From Dictyobacter alpinus (GTDB lineage: Bacteria; Chloroflexota; Ktedonobacteria; Ktedonobacterales; Ktedonobacteraceae), in contig NZ_BIFT01000001.1 of the NCBI RefSeq assembly GCF_003967575.1, positions 62,001 to 126,000 of the forward strand: a DNA stretch of 64,000 nucleotides, written 5' to 3'. The notes below the pieces were generated by a model. That model was not told the origin of the DNA and searched no databases. It saw only the letters and a list, made by a program, of their open reading frames with translations. The number at the start of each line of letters is the position of its first letter. The stretch's first letter is position 1. The position numbers and the translations under genes are program-made. Of the stretch, positions 35,288-47,883 are shown piece by piece.

Positions 35288-36865
35288 ATGAACCGGGAGT
35301 ACACCCAGACAAGTGCAGTGCAATTCATTCCCCCCAAAGAAGGGCCACTACAACGCCATACACACACCTATGATTTGATGCGTCAATGTATCCATTGTGG
35401 TTTTTGCCTTCCTACCTGCCCAACTTATGCTGTGCTAGGTGTTGAAATGGATTCACCACGTGGACGCATTTATCAAATGCAGGCAGTAGCGGATGGAAAA
35501 CTTGATATCTCGGATGATTTCATAGAACACATGTATTGTTGTGTGGGCTGCCGGGCTTGTGAAACAGCTTGTCCATCAGGAGTACAATTCGGAAAGCTTA
35601 TTGAAGCCGCGCGGGAACAGATTCAAATCACAAGCAATGGGGTTGCGGCCGAGGAAGGCCCACAAGCCAATGAGCAAACCGAGTATGAGGAAACAATCGT
35701 CCCTACAGCAATGAGAAAGCAAAATAACCTGCTTGCTAACTTACTACGTCAGTTCTTCTTTGGGATCATGCTTCCGTCGCGTACAGTCCTCTCAATCGTT
35801 TTTGGAGGCCTTAAGGTCTATCAAAGAAGTGGCTTACAAAAGATAGTCCGAAGAGCGGGTGTTTTGGACGCTGTAAATAATCTACCCACGCCATTTCAAG
35901 GCAAACTGAAACTTCCTGAAGAACTTATGGACGCGGCGGGAGGAGATATCATAACTCGTCCATTAGCTGAAGTCACACCGGCCATCGGCATACAGCGCTA
36001 CCGGGTAGGTGTCATCAGCGGCTGTATTATGGATCAAGTCTTTCACGATATCAATGAAGCCACGATCCGTGTACTGGCTGCTAATGGTTGCGAAGTTATC
36101 ACTCCACGCCAGCAAGGCTGTTGTGGTGCGTTACATGTACATGGAGGCGAAGCGGATAAAGGCCGCTCGCTAGCCAGGCACAACATTGATGTATTTGAGC
36201 ACTACAACTGCGACGCGATTATTATTAATTCGGCTGGCTGTGGATCGACACTGAAAGAATATGACCATCTTTTAAGAGATGATCCCCAATATGCTAAAAA
36301 AGCACAAGATTTTAGTGCCAGGGTTAAGGATATCAGTGAATTCTTAATGAGCATTGAGCCCATTCAACAGATGGGAGAAGTTCAACAAACGGTGGCGTAT
36401 CATGATGCATGCCATTTGCTGCATGGACAAAAGATCAAACAACAACCACGGCAGTTACTCAAGTCTATTCCTGGGATCAAAATCGTCGATTTAGCAGAAT
36501 CGGACTGGTGCTGTGGAAGCGCGGGCGTCTATAACATCACCAATCAAAAAATGGCCCAGGAATTGCTAGAACGCAAAATGAATAATGTTGAAGCGACTGG
36601 TGCTAATATTATTGCTACAGGGAATCCTGGCTGCATGATGCAAATTGCGATGGGGGCACGTCAACGCGGTCTCCAACTAGAGGTTATGCATCCAATCCAA
36701 CTATTGGATACAGCATACAATCAAGGTGGGGTTTATGAACAGGACAACAAAGATACTGTTACTAAACAAACACCAAAGCCGGTCATTGCTATTGCAACAG
36801 GCCTGATCATCGCAGGGGCCTTTTTATTACTCAGACCACGGTATAATCGAACCAAAGACAAATAG
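35288..36865 (+). CDS. glcF: Glycolate oxidase iron-sulfur subunit GlcF
   Basis: The 525-residue protein has two [4Fe-4S] clusters near the N-terminus (CIHCGFCLPTCPTY and CVGCRACETACPSGVQ), then two CCG domains with GCCGALHVHGG and SDWCCGSAG. It passes electrons from the flavin subunits to the quinone pool. The C-terminus carries one membrane helix (AIATGLIIAGAFLLL) with a basic end, not usual in GlcF, which would anchor the complex. The ATG at 35288 is chosen for GAAGGTTGG upstream; the frame is open back to 34976 but overlaps the methyltransferase tail. Confidence 0.88.
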   Translation: MNREYTQTSAVQFIPPKEGPLQRHTHTYDLMRQCIHCGFCLPTCPTYAVLGVEMDSPRGRIYQMQAVADGKLDISDDFIEHMYCCVGCRACETACPSGVQFGKLIEAAREQIQITSNGVAAEEGPQANEQTEYEETIVPTAMRKQNNLLANLLRQFFFGIMLPSRTVLSIVFGGLKVYQRSGLQKIVRRAGVLDAVNNLPTPFQGKLKLPEELMDAAGGDIITRPLAEVTPAIGIQRYRVGVISGCIMDQVFHDINEATIRVLAANGCEVITPRQQGCCGALHVHGGEADKGRSLARHNIDVFEHYNCDAIIINSAGCGSTLKEYDHLLRDDPQYAKKAQDFSARVKDISEFLMSIEPIQQMGEVQQTVAYHDACHLLHGQKIKQQPRQLLKSIPGIKIVDLAESDWCCGSAGVYNITNQKMAQELLERKMNNVEATGANIIATGNPGCMMQIAMGARQRGLQLEVMHPIQLLDTAYNQGGVYEQDNKDTVTKQTPKPVIAIATGLIIAGAFLLLRPRYNRTKDK

Positions 36866-36880
36866 TTCAGTTTGCAGCAA

Positions 36881-36939
36881 GTATAGTTTGCACTAAAAAA
36901 GCCAACATCCGATGTTGGCTTTTTTAGTGCAAACTATAC
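36881..36939. terminator. Very long perfect inverted repeat / bidirectional terminator
   Basis: Two 29-nt perfectly complementary arms around a single central base, including GCCAACATC/GATGTTGGC and flanking AAAAAA/TTTTTT runs. It closes glcF on the plus strand and the rRNA operon on the minus strand. Confidence 0.9.
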
Positions 36940-36987
36940 GACAAACAAAAAAGACCTTACTCGTGCTGAGTAACGTCTCCTGTGTTC

Positions 36988-37022
36988 TTGATCAACCGAA
37001 ATACGGTATATCCTCAATTTTG
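36988..37022 (-). other. 23S rRNA processing stem, 3' arm
   Basis: This arm is complementary to the spacer arm at 40161-40192 with about 29 of 33 positions paired. In the minus-strand transcript the two bracket 23S rRNA and would form the double-stranded stalk cut by RNase III. Confidence 0.75.
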
Positions 37023-37091
37023 CCGAGTCACTGGTCAGCCATGATTGAAGCTGAGAAGCACTCACGCGAGGTCCACGATGAAGATACTCAC

Positions 37092-41857
<4,766 letters not shown>

Positions 41858-42048
41858 GATTCATTCCAACTCAACGAGCAGGAAGAAATTGCATGAGAAT
41901 TGCGATCAAGGCCAAGTCTTCCAACATTGGCTGTAATTTGTTCGCAGATTATTGTTGTGATCGCCGAACGCGAACGTCCGGGATCGAATTGACAGGAACG
42001 TGAAACCTATTCATGTGTTCCAGTTGCTGTTCTGCTTTCCACTCTTCA

Positions 42049-42061
42049 GTTGTCAAGGTGC
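42049..42061 (-). promoter_or_regulatory. boxA-like antitermination element in the rRNA leader
   Basis: The minus strand reads GCACCTTGACAAC, and the identical 13-mer occurs in the 16S-23S spacer (40186-40198). Position and sequence resemble bacterial boxA elements bound by NusB/S10. Confidence 0.55.
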
Positions 42062-42131
42062 CGACGAACCGGAGTTCGCCTGTGTTTACGAGCAGATCGT
42101 CTGTTTTCGTGTCTCTGTCTCGTGTAGCTGT

Positions 42132-42160
42132 AGTATCGCAGATCTGTTGCGCTTTGTCAA
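42132..42160 (-). promoter_or_regulatory. rRNA operon promoter P2 (proximal)
   Basis: On the minus strand: TTGACA (42155-42160), exact 17-bp spacer, GATACT (42132-42137), roughly 270 nt before mature 16S. Confidence 0.8.
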
Positions 42161-42401
42161 GCGTTTCCCCAACCAATTTTTTGGGCCTGCGAAATCTCGT
42201 TACCCCGCTCGTTGGAGCCAGAGGAAACGTGACATCCTGTACAAAAAGGCATAACCTTCCCGTTCTCACCACATTCGTTGGGAAATACACAGGAGATCAA
42301 TGATCTCGAGGGAGCCACCTTAGCGTGGCACAACTGGCGCGAAGGGACAGGAGCACCGTCACTCGAAGAGCTCGGTGATTGTCGTTTTCTGCAGCTCGAT
42401 G

Positions 42402-42430
42402 ATTATGCCATACAGTCTACGTTTTGTCAA
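42402..42430 (-). promoter_or_regulatory. rRNA operon promoter P1 (distal)
   Basis: On the minus strand: TTGACA (42425-42430), exact 17-bp spacer, CATAAT (42402-42407), 270 bp upstream of P2. Two consensus promoters in tandem fit a strongly expressed rrn operon. No protein gene lies in 41858-42548. Confidence 0.78.
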
Positions 42431-42505
42431 ATGTTCATTACGGACTTCAACAAAATACTAATTAGGCGTAACGAGTATATCAAGCCAGCGTTTACGAGGG
42501 AATAA

Positions 42506-42538
42506 CAAAAGCTCCATGTCTTTAAAATGAAGCTTTTG
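42506..42538 (-). terminator. Terminator of tyrA
   Basis: CAAAAGCT pairs with AGCTTTTG, with inner CAT/ATG, 10 nt beyond the tyrA stop; the minus strand continues with TTATT. Confidence 0.75.
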
Positions 42539-42548
42539 ATTTACAGGC

Positions 42549-43418
42549 TCAATCTTTCTGATCATATGATCTCTGCCACTGCTGACGCAACCGCTGGGAT
42601 TCCGCAAAAACTTCATTAAGATCTTTCTTATGCATGGCTATTTGATCACGCAAAGTAGAAAGATTTGATACATACGTATCTAACCAGCGTACAATAGCAC
42701 TACTATTAGTAAGACAAATATCCCTATACATCTCCGGATTACCTGCAGCTAAACGTGTAGCATCACGAAATCCAGATGAGGCAAGCACAGAAGCATCGCT
42801 CCATGTAGAGTCTTCACCTACAGTATTCATTAAGGTGGTAGCGATCAAAAATGGTAAATGACTGACACCTGCTACTAACCCATCATGTTCTGCTGGCTCT
42901 AAAAAACGTAACTGTGCACCTAAAACCTCAATGAGGGATGCCACCTTACTAATGGCTGCTGAATGAGTACGTGCCGTCGGAGTCAAACAGTATATACAGT
43001 TCTTAAAAAGGTTCGCATCAGCAACTTCCACACCACTTACCTCTTTTCCTGCCATTGGATGGCCACCAACAAAAGAGACCGCCGTTGGCAAAAACTCTTC
43101 TGCCCAACTGATGACTTGCATTTTTGTGCTAGAGACATCGGTAACCACAGTACCAGGCGCAAGAACCGGAGCAATAGCCTGCAAAAGTTCATGTATTGCT
43201 CCTACGGGAGTTGCAAGGATAACTAATTCAGCTTCTTTTACAGCATCAACAAGACTTACATATGCTTGATCAATCGCACTAATCTTATAAGCGCGCTCAC
43301 TTACGCCTCTCCCTAAATCATAGCCCACAACTTGTTTGGCAGCCCTGGCTTCCTTTAAAGCCAGGCCAATCGATCCCCCAATAAGCCCTAATCCAATGAT
43401 TGTTACACGAGTGAACAT
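42549..43418 (-). CDS. tyrA: Prephenate dehydrogenase
   Basis: The 289-residue protein converts prephenate to 4-hydroxyphenylpyruvate with NAD(P)+ in tyrosine synthesis. The N-terminal nucleotide fold has VTIIGLGLIGGSIGLAL and VVGYDLG; the middle has ILATPVGAI, VTDVSSTK and the catalytic-region GGHPMAGKEVSGVE; the C-terminal helical domain has VAGVSHLPFLIATTLM and SSGFRDATRLA. No chorismate mutase or ACT domain is fused. The ATG at 43418 follows GAAGGAG; the frame extends 19 codons upstream without support. Confidence 0.92.
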   Translation of the reverse strand: MFTRVTIIGLGLIGGSIGLALKEARAAKQVVGYDLGRGVSERAYKISAIDQAYVSLVDAVKEAELVILATPVGAIHELLQAIAPVLAPGTVVTDVSSTKMQVISWAEEFLPTAVSFVGGHPMAGKEVSGVEVADANLFKNCIYCLTPTARTHSAAISKVASLIEVLGAQLRFLEPAEHDGLVAGVSHLPFLIATTLMNTVGEDSTWSDASVLASSGFRDATRLAAGNPEMYRDICLTNSSAIVRWLDTYVSNLSTLRDQIAMHKKDLNEVFAESQRLRQQWQRSYDQKD

Positions 43419-43803
43419 AACACAACACTCCTTCTCTCTATTAAATACCCTCTCACCATATGAATTGAAAGTCATTATACTAAAACCATTTTTAAAAGCA
43501 TAGGGGAATTTTATTTATGGACAGCATGAGACAAGAAACTGCTTTAAATTAAGCAGATTATATATAATTTCGATGATAACACAGGCATATCAAAAATAAG
43601 ACACAAGTATATACATACTTAAAAAACACATGCATTCAAAGATGCTACATTATTAAAAAATATATATATAGAAAATCGTGAGATTATATGTTAATATCAT
43701 TCGGAAAAGCATACTCACACTAGAAGTTAGTAAGAAGTAGCGCTTTATTAACGGTCCAACGTAAATTGCCATGTTGCTAAAGTTAATTCGAAGGAGAAAA
43801 GTT
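43419..43803. other. A/T-rich divergent intergenic region
   Basis: No gene is present. The stretch around 43600-43710 is strongly A/T-rich (for example ATATATATATAG) and separates tyrA from the Asn-repeat gene. I could not fix promoters. Confidence 0.4.
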
Positions 43804-44439
43804 ATGAGACAACGGCAATCGATACATGTAGCTCAGTCAAAGTTGCAGTCAAGATGGATCGGAATTTTGGTAATTGCGAGTATTTTCCTGTTGGGAGCAT
43901 TATCACCCATGGTAACAGGAATATCCACCGCCCATGCTAGTAATTTTAGCTACCATGGTTCGAATTCTGTAGAGCGTCACTGTCCTCCTAATTGCGGCAA
44001 CAATCATCGTCGTAACAACAACAACAATAACAACAACAACAACAACGGTGGTCGTGGCGCGAATAACAACAACAATAACAACAATAATGGTGGTGCCAAC
44101 AACAACAATAACAACAACAACAACAACAACGGTGGTCGTGGCGCGAATAACAACAACAATAACAACAATAATGGTGGACGTGGCGCCAACAACAACAATA
44201 ACAACAACAACAACGGTGGCCGTGGTGCCAACAACAACAATAACAACAACAACAACAACGGTGGCCGTGGTGCCAACAACAACAACGGTGGCCGTGGTGC
44301 CAACAACAACAACAACAACAACGGTGGCCGTGGTGCCAACAACAACAACAACAACAATAATGGTGGCGCCAATAACAATAACAACAACAACAATAATGGC
44401 GGTGCCAACAACAACAACAATAACAACAATAATGGCTAA
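43804..44439 (+). CDS. Secreted asparagine-repeat protein (poly-Asn with GGRGA spacers)
   Basis: The 211-residue protein starts at an ATG after GAAGGAG. A basic N-terminus and hydrophobic core (GILVIASIFLLGALSPMV) lead to a likely signal-peptidase site (STAHA-SN). A short linker with two cysteines (RHCPPNCGNN) precedes eleven runs of 4-11 asparagines separated by GGRGA (seven times) or GGA (three times). About 96 of 211 residues are Asn, nearly all encoded by AAC or AAT, so the DNA is an interrupted trinucleotide repeat. The extracellular part has no hydrophobic or catalytic residues and may form a flexible or self-associating matrix. Function is unknown. Confidence 0.8.
   Translation: MRQRQSIHVAQSKLQSRWIGILVIASIFLLGALSPMVTGISTAHASNFSYHGSNSVERHCPPNCGNNHRRNNNNNNNNNNNGGRGANNNNNNNNNGGANNNNNNNNNNNGGRGANNNNNNNNNGGRGANNNNNNNNNGGRGANNNNNNNNNNGGRGANNNNGGRGANNNNNNNGGRGANNNNNNNNGGANNNNNNNNNGGANNNNNNNNNG
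44026..44434 (+). repeat. (AAC/AAT)n trinucleotide microsatellite
   Basis: Runs of AAC with scattered AAT, interrupted by GGTGGTCGTGGCGCG-like spacers, all in frame within the Asn-repeat gene. Slippage here would change repeat number without a frameshift. Open antisense frames over it are by-products of the repeat. Confidence 0.9.
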
Positions 44440-44655
44440 GCCATTACCAGTAGAAAATTCCACCGTAGTCAAGGTTTAATAAGATCATTGCGATAGAAGT
44501 AGCCAGATCATAAAGTAATGGAGCTTATCAAAGATGATACGGTTGCCTATTGCTACGGCATGAAAAAGAGTAGATGACCCGATGGTGAAAAGTCAAACCT
44601 GTTAAAAACATTGGATTTTTAGCTACTAACTTAGCCCATCGGAATGAAAATGAAA

Positions 44656-44691
44656 TTAAGAGGAGCGTTGAGTACTCAACGCTCCTCTTAA
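44656..44691. terminator. Perfect 36-bp palindrome, bidirectional terminator
   Basis: TTAAGAGGAGCGTTGA, GTAC, TCAACGCTCCTCTTAA: fully self-complementary, between the Asn-repeat gene and the convergent gene ending at 44729. Confidence 0.8.
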
Positions 44692-44728
44692 CAGTTTACT
44701 TGAAAGCATTTAATCAAAAATAGCTGTA

Positions 44729-45517
44729 TTAAAAGTAGACAAGTCCTTCAAGCCATTCTTCAGATTGGGGATCCAGGGACTCGACCAACATTTTTGTAAC
44801 TTGATCGCTTAGCAGCTCCTCTCGTTCGATACGATAACGAGAGAGAAAACGCGTAATTAAGGAAATATCCTGATGCTCTAACAGATCGGCCGCAAATTGT
44901 TCTAGAAGTAGCTCATATGTTAAATATTCTTCTGGAGTTGTATCTTCATACCAATCAAATCCACGTACGGTAACGGGAGTTTTTCCATCGGCTTCGGGCT
45001 CAAAGGCCTCCTCATACTGCTCGCGAACATCTTTATTGACGACGCCTTTGACTCCATCTAATTGCTGAGTCAACCAGAGAGCGATATATTTAAATTGCCA
45101 TTCATCTGCCCACAAAGGTGTTACTTCAGGCCAGGGGCGGGAATCTTCCTCCAGATAAGCAACAGTCAGCTCATGATAGAGCATAAAAGCAAATTTCTCA
45201 GGAGTTACCTCTCCAAAGATAACATCAAGTTCAGTTGGCACAACTAATGTTGGGGGAGTAGTCAGATCAGTCATATATGGATGAGGAGAATCAACCTCTT
45301 CGGTTTCACTATGGGGAACTAAGGGCCAGTCTTCCATATCAACTATTAATACTTCAAAATCTGGTAACTCTATCTGTAAAAGTTGTGAAAGTAACTTACC
45401 GGCCTTCTGCATTTTCTCGGCTACCATGCGAGCAAGGGTTTCCTCGCTCGCAGGATAGTAGACTGTAAATGGTTCGGTTAAGGTCTCATAACGGTCATAA
45501 GGAAAAAGCATGGGCAC
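44729..45517 (-). CDS. Degenerate gluzincin-like protein of unknown function
   Basis: The 262-residue acidic soluble protein is not firmly recognised. LYHELTVAYLEED followed by PLWADEWQFKYIALWL resembles the HExxH...P-W-xx-E arrangement of gluzincin peptidases, but the second zinc His is replaced (HELTV), so peptidase activity is doubtful. GTG at 45517 lies 8 bases after GGGAAGG; an ATG at 45511 is also possible. The start lies 3 nt past the stop of the upstream GTPase gene, so the two are coupled. Confidence 0.5.
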   Translation of the reverse strand: MPMLFPYDRYETLTEPFTVYYPASEETLARMVAEKMQKAGKLLSQLLQIELPDFEVLIVDMEDWPLVPHSETEEVDSPHPYMTDLTTPPTLVVPTELDVIFGEVTPEKFAFMLYHELTVAYLEEDSRPWPEVTPLWADEWQFKYIALWLTQQLDGVKGVVNKDVREQYEEAFEPEADGKTPVTVRGFDWYEDTTPEEYLTYELLLEQFAADLLEHQDISLITRFLSRYRIEREELLSDQVTKMLVESLDPQSEEWLEGLVYF

Positions 45518-45520
45518 GGT

Positions 45521-46756
45521 TTAAGCCTTCCCTTCTTCTAGAAGTTTGCGATCAGGCTCTTCTAGTATCGGATCTGATTTGCCGGTTTCCAACTCACTGA
45601 ACGCCTGTTCACGCAAATCCTGAACTTTTGTGTCCTTTCGGAAACGATGATAGAAGCTCTTATAGAGTTGCTGCAAGCGTTTAGGACTCAATTGTTTATT
45701 TCCTTCATAATACTCGAGGGCTACTTGACCGATAGACCAGGTGGCAGCACCTGCAATGGCTCCCGCCACAAAATCACCACCGAATGGAACAGCTTTAGCC
45801 GCCTGTTGAGCCAGATAGCGTAAACCCAGACCTCCTGCAATTGTTGCAATCAGTTCTCGTGCATGCTGTTTGGCATCAGGACTATCCATCTGTTCTCCGT
45901 AAAGAGCAGCCAGGCGCAATACGAGACGAATCTGCGTACCAAGAAGAATAGGAATATCCACAAATGGTATTGGTTCCAGGCCAGCAGCCAGGCTTATAAG
46001 AGTCGAGTTACGAATAATACGTTGTGCAGCTGCATGACGATAGGCAGGCAATTCACGACCAATAGCAAGGGCAGCTTCTGGACTGGCCTCAATAATCACA
46101 GGGATAAGCTCTTCTGCAACATTTTCGCCAGTTTTAGCGGAAACAGGAATAACTCCTGGCGCTTCAAGTTGTACAGCTACTTCGGTCGCTAACTGATCCC
46201 CAGTTTCGCCACCTCTCAACTCATCAATTTTGTTGACAGCTACGACAGTTGGCTTATCAAAGCGTTTGATAATCTGATACAGTTCACGATCTGCTGCTTG
46301 CAACCCTTTAGATGCATCAACAAGAAAAACTATAACGCTTGCCTGATCCATCCCGCTTTCCATCACATCGGGAAGATGGCCGGGGGTGTCCACAAGGGTA
46401 AAAGGACCAAAATCTGTACGTACCAGGGTACGCGTTGTACCAGATTGTGAAGAGGCTGGCGATAGATTCTGGCCTTTGAGTGTATTAAACAATGTACTTT
46501 TACCAGTATTCGGTTGGCCGACAATAACAACGGTATTATTTAAGCCTTCTAATACCTCTTGTTGGGCCATTTTCCAGTTCACGGCCTTCATCAAACCTTG
46601 AACCATCGAAATGTTTGCAGGGAGATTCCGTAACGTATGAATGCCTAGCTCTTTCATACCCTTAGGCTGATTACGTTTGCGCAAAATGCTGGCAGCCATC
46701 TCATTTCTGATTTTGTCCCTGTCACTGTTTGCATTTGTAAATTTTTTATTAGCCAC
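45521..46756 (-). CDS. Era/TrmE-like GTPase with C-terminal DUF697-type membrane-associated region
   Basis: The protein of about 411 residues carries a GTPase domain with G1 GQPNTGKST, G3 DTPG, G4 NKID and G5 SAKTG. The C-terminal half has amphipathic or hydrophobic helices (PFVDIPILLGTQIRLVLRL, AVPFGGDFVAGAIAGAATW), a DUF697-like pattern found in GTPases that act at membranes. The GTG at 46756 is preferred for GGAAGG upstream; the frame is open to 46864 but with no ribosome site. It is cotranscribed with the gene that follows. The cellular role is not known. Confidence 0.75.
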   Translation of the reverse strand: MANKKFTNANSDRDKIRNEMAASILRKRNQPKGMKELGIHTLRNLPANISMVQGLMKAVNWKMAQQEVLEGLNNTVVIVGQPNTGKSTLFNTLKGQNLSPASSQSGTTRTLVRTDFGPFTLVDTPGHLPDVMESGMDQASVIVFLVDASKGLQAADRELYQIIKRFDKPTVVAVNKIDELRGGETGDQLATEVAVQLEAPGVIPVSAKTGENVAEELIPVIIEASPEAALAIGRELPAYRHAAAQRIIRNSTLISLAAGLEPIPFVDIPILLGTQIRLVLRLAALYGEQMDSPDAKQHARELIATIAGGLGLRYLAQQAAKAVPFGGDFVAGAIAGAATWSIGQVALEYYEGNKQLSPKRLQQLYKSFYHRFRKDTKVQDLREQAFSELETGKSDPILEEPDRKLLEEGKA

Positions 46757-46864
46757 ACTCAACTTCCTTCCCTGACGTTGTTCAATAAGGCTCTCTTCTA
46801 TAGTAGAATATGCCGCATGCACAAAACTTTTGTTTCTGTTGTGCTTTTGGATACTTAACAACAA

Positions 46865-47257
46865 TCTTTACAACAATAGTACGCGTGTATATACGGACAC
46901 GTTTCATAAAGCACACCGAAGCCTACCACAAAGTCCTCACTTCACCTTTCAAACGAACCATGTAGTATCCCAATTTTAGCATACGATACAGCTTTTAACC
47001 TCTACTTATATCATTATAATCTGCAAACGAGAACTGAACACGTTAAAGATGTCTGGCACAGGGCTTTTTCATGTTCGCCCAGAAATCGCAGGGAGATCAG
47101 TAGTAAGCGATCAGATGGACATTATTTCAGGTGTGGAGTGTGTGGGGTGCGCGGCTGCAGCAGCCACACACACTCCACACCCCCAACCCGGCGCCGCAGG
47201 CGCCAAAAAGGAACATGAAAAAGTCCTGGGTCTCGCAAAAGCAGGCACCTGCTATTC
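46865..47257. other. Gene-poor interval with nested inverted repeats
   Basis: No supported gene is present. It contains the element at 47059-47228, described separately; the rest is A/T-rich without clear features. Confidence 0.4.
47059..47228. repeat. Nested inverted-repeat element
   Basis: Outer arms CAGGGCTTTTTCATGTTC (47059-47076) and GAACATGAAAAAGTCCTG (47211-47228) are complementary with one mismatch. Inside lies a second hairpin, GGTGTGGAGTGTGTGG against CCACACACACTCCACACC with a GC-rich centre containing GGCTGCAGCAGCC. A third hairpin, GGCGCC-GCA-GGCGCC, follows it. The centre is much richer in G+C than the flanks. Confidence 0.7.
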
Positions 47258-47287
47258 TTGACATAGAAGCGTAATTTCTGCCATAAT
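47258..47287 (+). promoter_or_regulatory. Promoter of the 92-residue gene
   Basis: Perfect TTGACA (47258-47263), 18-bp spacer, CATAAT (47282-47287), about 70 nt before the ATG. Confidence 0.65.
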
Positions 47288-47358
47288 CGTGACTGTACCA
47301 TTGTAATTCAAAATAGGAACGTTCTATCTCACTATTTTTCTGCAACCGAGGCATTATT

Positions 47359-47637
47359 ATGCAAAACATACCAATGCGCAATAACTCAGCAGAGCGGGAC
47401 TATAAAGCTGGTTTTACGCGTATTATGTGGCTATCTGAACAGGCCAGACTTCATGGTTGGCACTTGAATGAGCGCCAACTTATCAATGAAATTGTGCAGC
47501 GAGAGCGCGCTGCTCATATTAGCGAAAAAAGCTCTCTTCCAATTGTTGGATCTGAGGTTCGTTCTGCAGCCTGGAATAGAGGTCAAGCTGACGCTCTGCG
47601 TACCCTCTTGCGCTCCCAGCGCGAAAGTTATGATTAG
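47359..47637 (+). CDS. Small hypothetical protein
   Basis: The 92-residue soluble protein is not recognised. The ATG follows GAGG, with a good promoter upstream. It is rich in charged residues and probably all helical (RIMWLSEQARLHGW, QLINEIVQRERAAHI, DALRTLLRSQRES). No metal or catalytic motif is present. It is followed by a hairpin and then nth, 246 nt away. Confidence 0.55.
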   Translation: MQNIPMRNNSAERDYKAGFTRIMWLSEQARLHGWHLNERQLINEIVQRERAAHISEKSSLPIVGSEVRSAAWNRGQADALRTLLRSQRESYD

Positions 47638-47707
47638 CATCTTCTGCCAATTTGTCATGTACAACGCTTTTATCAAAAAGGTTGTAGTCTCACATACTTT
47701 CTCTTTC

Positions 47708-47732
47708 AAGGATAGTCTGAATGTCTATCCTT
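47708..47732 (+). terminator. Hairpin after the 92-residue gene
   Basis: AAGGATAG, 9-nt loop, CTATCCTT: perfect 8-bp stem ending in TT. Confidence 0.55.
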
Positions 47733-47773
47733 AAATGGAAGTTATTATGACACAGAGGCTGAAGGCTTTGCAT

Positions 47774-47839
47774 CATAAGGGTGGTACCACCAGATGAATT
47801 GATCGGTTGGAGTTCCTACCACCCTCCAGATCCTTTATG
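47774..47839 (+). repeat. Hairpin in the nth leader with GGTGGTACCACC palindrome
   Basis: AGGGTGGTA (47778-47786) pairs with TACCACCCT (47817-47825), extended by CATAA/TTATG. The left arm also starts a 12-bp palindrome, GGTGGTACCACC (47780-47791), so two mutually exclusive structures are possible 45 nt before nth. Confidence 0.55.
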
Positions 47840-47883
47840 CAGTAACAAAAGATGTCATCACAACCATAAAGAAAAGATTTCAC

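Noticed and set aside
42278..42505. 75-residue open frame between tyrA and 16S rRNA
   Set aside because: It starts with TTG without a ribosome site and overlaps the distal rRNA promoter on the other strand.
44026..44434. Regularly spaced repeats resembling a CRISPR array
   Set aside because: The spacing is irregular, spacers are themselves repetitive, and the whole is an in-frame coding repeat.
43903..44472. Antisense and +1 open frames (poly-Val, poly-Leu, poly-Thr) over the Asn-repeat gene
   Set aside because: They follow from the trinucleotide repeat and have no ribosome site or signal of their own.
47049..47261. 70-residue open frame across the nested inverted repeats
   Set aside because: No ribosome site, and its middle simply translates the hairpins (Ala and His/Pro runs).
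47778..47791. T-box-like AGGGTGGTACCACC before nth
   Set aside because: No upstream T-box architecture fits in the 140 nt available and nth is not a typical T-box target; it is reported only as a hairpin.
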